Shown: piece after piece, positions 4,993-6,886 of the stretch
Numbering within the stretch: the first letter of the stretch is position 1
Layout: every line of letters begins with the position of its first letter
Assembly (NCBI GenBank): GCA_020724205.1
Contig: DYHK01000011.1
Span: forward strand, 1-6,886
DNA: 6,886 bases
Direction of reading: 5' to 3'
DNA from: Candidatus Aenigmatarchaeum sp.
GTDB taxonomy: Archaea; Nanobdellota; Nanobdellia; Pacearchaeales; GW2011-AR1
The notes under the pieces: model-generated
The model's input: only the letters and a program-made list of their open reading frames with translations
Databases searched by the model: none
Told to the model about the DNA's origin: nothing
Program-made: the position numbers and the translations under genes

Positions 4993-5601
4993 ATGAGTTA
5001 CACACTTCCTAAACTTCCATATGCATATGATGCTCTAGAGCCATTTATAGATGCAAAAACAATGGAAATCCACCATACAAAGCATCATCAGACTTATATT
5101 GACAAGCTAAATGCAGCAGTTAAGGGAACTGATTTAGAAGATGGAGATTTAAAAGAAATACTTTCTGATACAGACTCTATTCCAGATAAAATCCGTGACG
5201 CAGTTATAAATCATGGAGGAGGTCACATAAATCACTCTTTATTCTGGCAGATTCTCACTCATAAATCACCAAAAAAACCTTCTGACTCACTAAGCAAAGC
5301 AATAAACTCAAGATTTGAAAGCTTTGAAAAATTCAAGGAAGAGTTTTCGAAAGCAGCTCTAACAAGATTTGGAAGCGGATGGGCGTGGCTCGTAGTAAGC
5401 AAAGGAAAGCTAGAAATAATATCTACACCAAATCAAGATAGTCCTTTAATGGATAATAAGACTCCAATTCTAGGCCTTGATGTCTGGGAGCATGCTTATT
5501 ATCTTAAATACCAGAATAAACGCCAAGAATACATAGATGCTTTCTGGAATATAATCAACTGGGACAAAGTCCAAGAGTTATATGAAGAAGCATTGGAATA
5601 A
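4993..5601 (+). CDS. sodA: Superoxide dismutase, Mn-type of the Fe/Mn family
   Basis: A 202-residue enzyme that converts superoxide to hydrogen peroxide and oxygen, normally cytoplasmic and dimeric or tetrameric. The four metal ligands are visible: H27 in [12 protein letters not shown] (24-35), H81 in INHSLFW (79-85), D163 and H167 in [14 protein letters not shown] (161-174). The second-sphere residues H31 and Y35 are present. Gly at 77 and Gln at 148 (NQDSPLM) are the pattern of manganese enzymes; iron enzymes usually carry Gln and Ala/His at these places. A cambialistic enzyme is still possible. There is no signal peptide. An in-frame GTG two codons upstream is an alternative start. The gene has its own promoter and upstream repeats, and lies between thioredoxin reductase and an Fe-S carrier operon, pointing to oxidant exposure. 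The close match to bacterial Mn enzymes hints at acquisition from bacteria, but no tree was made. Confidence 0.93.
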   Translation: MSYTLPKLPYAYDALEPFIDAKTMEIHHTKHHQTYIDKLNAAVKGTDLEDGDLKEILSDTDSIPDKIRDAVINHGGGHINHSLFWQILTHKSPKKPSDSLSKAINSRFESFEKFKEEFSKAALTRFGSGWAWLVVSKGKLEIISTPNQDSPLMDNKTPILGLDVWEHAYYLKYQNKRQEYIDAFWNIINWDKVQELYEEALE

Positions 5602-5640
5602 ACCTATGAATAAAGATTAATTCTAAAATACCTAAAAATT

Positions 5641-5790
5641 ATGGAATATGAATTACAAAAAGAAATAGCAAAGGAATGGTTAAAAGACAATAGCCCTCTT
5701 ATTAAAAAGACAATGTGGCAGAAAAAAGATAACCTTTTAGTTGAAATTGTAAAAGATATTTTACCCAATTACAGATCAGATTACAGATAG
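5641..5790 (+). CDS. Small 49-residue hypothetical protein
   Basis: A short frame of 49 codons plus TAG, 39 nt after the sod stop. The protein starts MEYELQKEIAKEW and ends LPNYRSDYR; it is highly charged with Lys and Glu alternating with hydrophobic residues, as in an amphipathic helical protein, and has two Trp and no Cys. Codon choice (AAA, GAA, TTA, AGA, ATA) resembles the neighbours. It has no box at the leaderless distance and no Shine-Dalgarno sequence, so it would have to be read from the sod transcript or from a weak promoter. It fills most of the space before the promoter at 5804, which argues for a real gene. No family recognised; it could still be a chance frame. Confidence 0.45.
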   Translation: MEYELQKEIAKEWLKDNSPLIKKTMWQKKDNLLVEIVKDILPNYRSDYR

Positions 5791-5803
5791 TTCTTTCAAT
5801 AAC

Positions 5804-5812
5804 TTTATAAAT
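5804..5812 (+). promoter_or_regulatory. TATA box of the 78-residue gene / Fe-S carrier operon
   Basis: TTTATAAAT begins 29 nt before the ATG at 5833, with no Shine-Dalgarno sequence, which predicts a leaderless mRNA. It is the best promoter seen for the downstream Fe-S carrier gene. Confidence 0.65.
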
Positions 5813-5832
5813 GCTTAAAATTCTTAAATAAA

Positions 5833-6069
5833 ATGAAAAGATTTGAAAAACCAATAGATTTTATTGAAAATATCTTAAGAACATATGATCTACCTAACTT
5901 ATGTGATGGAGACTTAAATATAATTGCTGATCAATTGATGGAATCTAAATTAGATTATAAAACTGTCTTATTAATGTTAAGGCCTGCACTCTCATCAGAT
6001 AAATACTTAAAGTTAGAAAGCAATTGTAAAATAAGAGAAAATGGACATGAATCAGTTACACAATATTGA
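5833..6069 (+). CDS. Hypothetical protein (78 residues) ahead of the Fe-S carrier
   Basis: A 78-residue acidic/basic mixed protein with no membrane segment or signal peptide. It looks mostly helical: residues 7-18 (PIDFIENILRTY), 27-38 (DLNIIADQLMES) and 42-52 (YKTVLLMLRPA) make three possible amphipathic helices. Two cysteines, C24 and C65, are far apart and form no metal motif. The start is well supported by a TATA box at the leaderless distance. It shares 29 nt with the next gene in another frame and would be cotranscribed with it. I do not recognise the family. The association with a DUF1858-HesB protein suggests a role near Fe-S cluster handling, but only by context. Confidence 0.7.
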   Translation: MKRFEKPIDFIENILRTYDLPNLCDGDLNIIADQLMESKLDYKTVLLMLRPALSSDKYLKLESNCKIRENGHESVTQY

Positions 6070-6637
6070 GGGGAAGATTACAAAAGAAATGCCAATAGCA
6101 GAGATACTGGATAGTTTCCCAGATAAGGCAATGTTAATTTCAGAAATACTATTAGACTTTGGAATTCACTGTGTTGGATGCGGAGCAAGTAGCTTTGAAA
6201 CTTTAGAAGAAGGAGTTTTAGGACATGGTTACTCAGTAGAAGAACTTGACGAACAAGTAAGTCATCTTAATGAAGCTATTTCAAAAGAGACAAAAGTTAT
6301 TGAAATAAAAGACTTCTCTCTAACTCTAACACAAAATGCTATTAAAAAGTTAAAAGAAATAATGAAATCAGAGGGGAAGGAATCAAGCTACCTAAGAGCC
6401 TCTGTCCTTAGCGGAGGTTGCTCAGGATACACTTATGATTTAGAGCTTGTTGACAATAAAGCTAAAGGAGATATCCAGATTGATCAGGATGGAGTCTCTA
6501 TTCTAGTAAGTAATGAGAGTGCAGAGTATCTTAGTGGGACAAAAATTGATTTTATAGATACCTTAAATGAATCAGGATTCAAATTCTTAAATCCAAACGC
6601 CACAAAAGAGTGTGGCTGTGGAAAAAGCTTCAGCTAG
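6041..6637 (+). CDS. DUF1858-HesB/IscA fusion, probable A-type Fe-S carrier
   Basis: A 198-residue two-domain protein. Residues about 12-80 match DUF1858: ITKEMPIAEIL, then GIHCVGCGAS with the pair C44-VG-C47, ETLEEG at 53-58 and GHGYSVEELDEQV at 61-73. Residues about 92-198 are a HesB/IscA A-type carrier with all three cluster-binding cysteines: C127 in SGGCSGYTYDL (124-134) and C191, C193 in ECGCGKSFS at the end. Such carriers take Fe-S clusters from a scaffold and deliver them to target enzymes. Stand-alone IscA proteins are about 105-120 residues, so this is a clear fusion. The start is uncertain: ATG at 6041 or 6047 overlaps the upstream gene and adds about 11 residues before the usual DUF1858 start; ATG at 6089 would clip the domain, with GAGGGGA at 6068-6074 standing 14 nt before it. 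The Fe-S role is firm from the motifs; specific targets are unknown. Confidence 0.88.
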   Translation: MDMNQLHNIEGKITKEMPIAEILDSFPDKAMLISEILLDFGIHCVGCGASSFETLEEGVLGHGYSVEELDEQVSHLNEAISKETKVIEIKDFSLTLTQNAIKKLKEIMKSEGKESSYLRASVLSGGCSGYTYDLELVDNKAKGDIQIDQDGVSILVSNESAEYLSGTKIDFIDTLNESGFKFLNPNATKECGCGKSFS

Positions 6638-6760
6638 TTATCCGCTAATAAGTTGTGATAAAACCAATTTTATAGGCTCTCCATTAAGTGTTGACTGATT
6701 AATAAATAATACAAACCCCAGTATCATCAATGCCAGTGCAATTAATATTTTCTTTCTCAT
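6638..6760 (-). CDS. Tiny single-pass membrane protein (40 residues)
   Basis: A minus-strand frame begins at ATG 6760 and ends with TAA at 6638-6640. The product has a basic start (MRKK), one hydrophobic helix at residues 4-20 (KILIALALMILGFVLFI) and a short polar tail ending LSQLISG. It could be a membrane-anchored microprotein or carry an uncleaved signal anchor. The ATG at 6760 is chosen because the TATA box at 6783-6791 starts 31 nt upstream, as for other leaderless genes here; the in-frame ATG at 6778 would add six residues but lies too near the box. The stop codon directly abuts the stop of the Fe-S carrier gene on the other strand. No family recognised. Confidence 0.6.
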   Translation of the reverse strand: MRKKILIALALMILGFVLFINQSTLNGEPIKLVLSQLISG

Positions 6761-6782
6761 GTTCAATTTAAATTTCATTTTT

Positions 6783-6791
6783 ATATATAAA
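6783..6791 (-). promoter_or_regulatory. TATA box of the tiny membrane protein gene
   Basis: Minus-strand TTTATATAT starts 31 nt before the ATG at 6760. No Shine-Dalgarno sequence is present between the box and the start, so the mRNA would be leaderless or have a leader of only about 1-3 nt. Confidence 0.55.
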
Positions 6792-6798
6792 TGCTATC

Positions 6799-6824
6799 TT
6801 AACTTCAAATAAAATTGAAGTTAA
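6799..6824. promoter_or_regulatory. Palindrome between two divergent promoters, possible operator
   Basis: TTAACTTCAA (6799-6808) and TTGAAGTTAA (6815-6824) are perfect 10-bp inverted arms around ATAAAA. The site sits 7 bp upstream of the minus-strand TATA box (6783-6791) and 14 bp upstream of the plus-strand box (6839-6847). Neither gene ends here, so a terminator is unlikely. A dimeric regulator acting on both genes would fit. Confidence 0.5.
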
Positions 6825-6838
6825 ATTTTATTAGCAAC

Positions 6839-6847
6839 TTTTTAATA
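6839..6847 (+). promoter_or_regulatory. TATA box of the gene starting at 6869
   Basis: TTTTTAATA; its core TTTTAATA begins at 6840, 29 nt before the ATG at 6869. This matches the leaderless spacing seen elsewhere in the window. Confidence 0.5.
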
Positions 6848-6868
6848 CCCAAATCTTATTTAAATCTT

Positions 6869-6886
6869 ATGAAAAACCAGTCAAAA
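6869..6886 (+). CDS. Start of a gene cut off by the window edge
   Basis: ATG at 6869 begins six codons reading MKNQSK before the sequence ends. The only support is the TATA box at the leaderless distance and the divergent layout around the palindrome. Nothing can be said about the product. Confidence 0.4.

Noticed and set aside
6641..6720. Possible C/D box small RNA (GTGATAA and CTGA words)
   Set aside because: The C-box match is imperfect, the boxes are not properly paired, and the region is better explained by the minus-strand small gene.
1..6886. CRISPR array, insertion sequence, phage or toxin-antitoxin system
   Set aside because: No regularly spaced repeats, transposase, integrase or recognisable toxin/antitoxin motifs were found on either strand.

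Overview
The window looks like chromosomal DNA from an AT-rich archaeon with small, closely packed genes, most likely a DPANN-type lineage (Woesearchaeota/Pacearchaeota-like). This rests on several signals. There is a diphthamide-synthesis-type PP-loop ATPase, a pathway found in archaea and eukaryotes. Archaeal TATA boxes (TTTAAATA, TTTATATA) stand at a fixed distance from many starts. Several genes appear leaderless, arginine codons are mostly AGA, and there is a CxxC-x17-CxxC zinc protein of a kind common in such genomes. The lineage itself is inference; no rRNA or tRNA gene is present to settle it.

Layout, left to right. (1) 1-201, minus: the 5' part of a small membrane/coiled-coil protein running off the window. 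(2) 334-546, plus: a small protein with an Arg/Gly/Asn-rich tail and a four-cysteine zinc site. (3) 589-2256, plus: a three-gene overlapping operon of a Dph6-like diphthine-ammonia ligase, a GNAT acetyltransferase and a class I glutamine amidotransferase, closed by a hairpin at 2261-2287. (4) 2313-2852, plus: family I inorganic pyrophosphatase. (5) 2940-3281, plus, and 3481-3669, minus: two small multi-pass membrane proteins (the second DUF378) that converge on a very AT-rich terminator region. (6) 3787-4761, plus: thioredoxin reductase. (7) 4993-5601, plus: Mn-type superoxide dismutase, with repeats upstream of its promoter, followed by a 49-residue small frame. (8) 5833-6637, plus: a 78-residue unknown protein overlapping a DUF1858-HesB/IscA fusion (Fe-S carrier). 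(9) 6638-6760, minus: a tiny membrane protein meeting the Fe-S gene stop to stop. (10) 6869 onward, plus: the first codons of another gene, separated from the minus-strand gene by a 10-bp-arm palindrome.

The right half has a redox theme. Thioredoxin reductase supplies thiol reducing power, superoxide dismutase removes superoxide, and an A-type carrier handles Fe-S clusters, which superoxide damages. The left half concerns translation-factor modification (Dph6) and general metabolism (pyrophosphatase). No CRISPR array, insertion sequence, phage gene, tRNA or rRNA was seen.

The clearest non-gene signal is promoter architecture. One class of genes has a TATA box starting 29-31 nt before the start codon and no usable Shine-Dalgarno sequence. 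The other has the box 45-60 nt away plus a Shine-Dalgarno sequence. I see no strong evidence for a wholly new defence or mobile system. The best leads are the Dph6-GNAT-amidotransferase operon, the DUF1858-HesB fusion with its unknown upstream partner, and the two regulatory repeat/palindrome sites.
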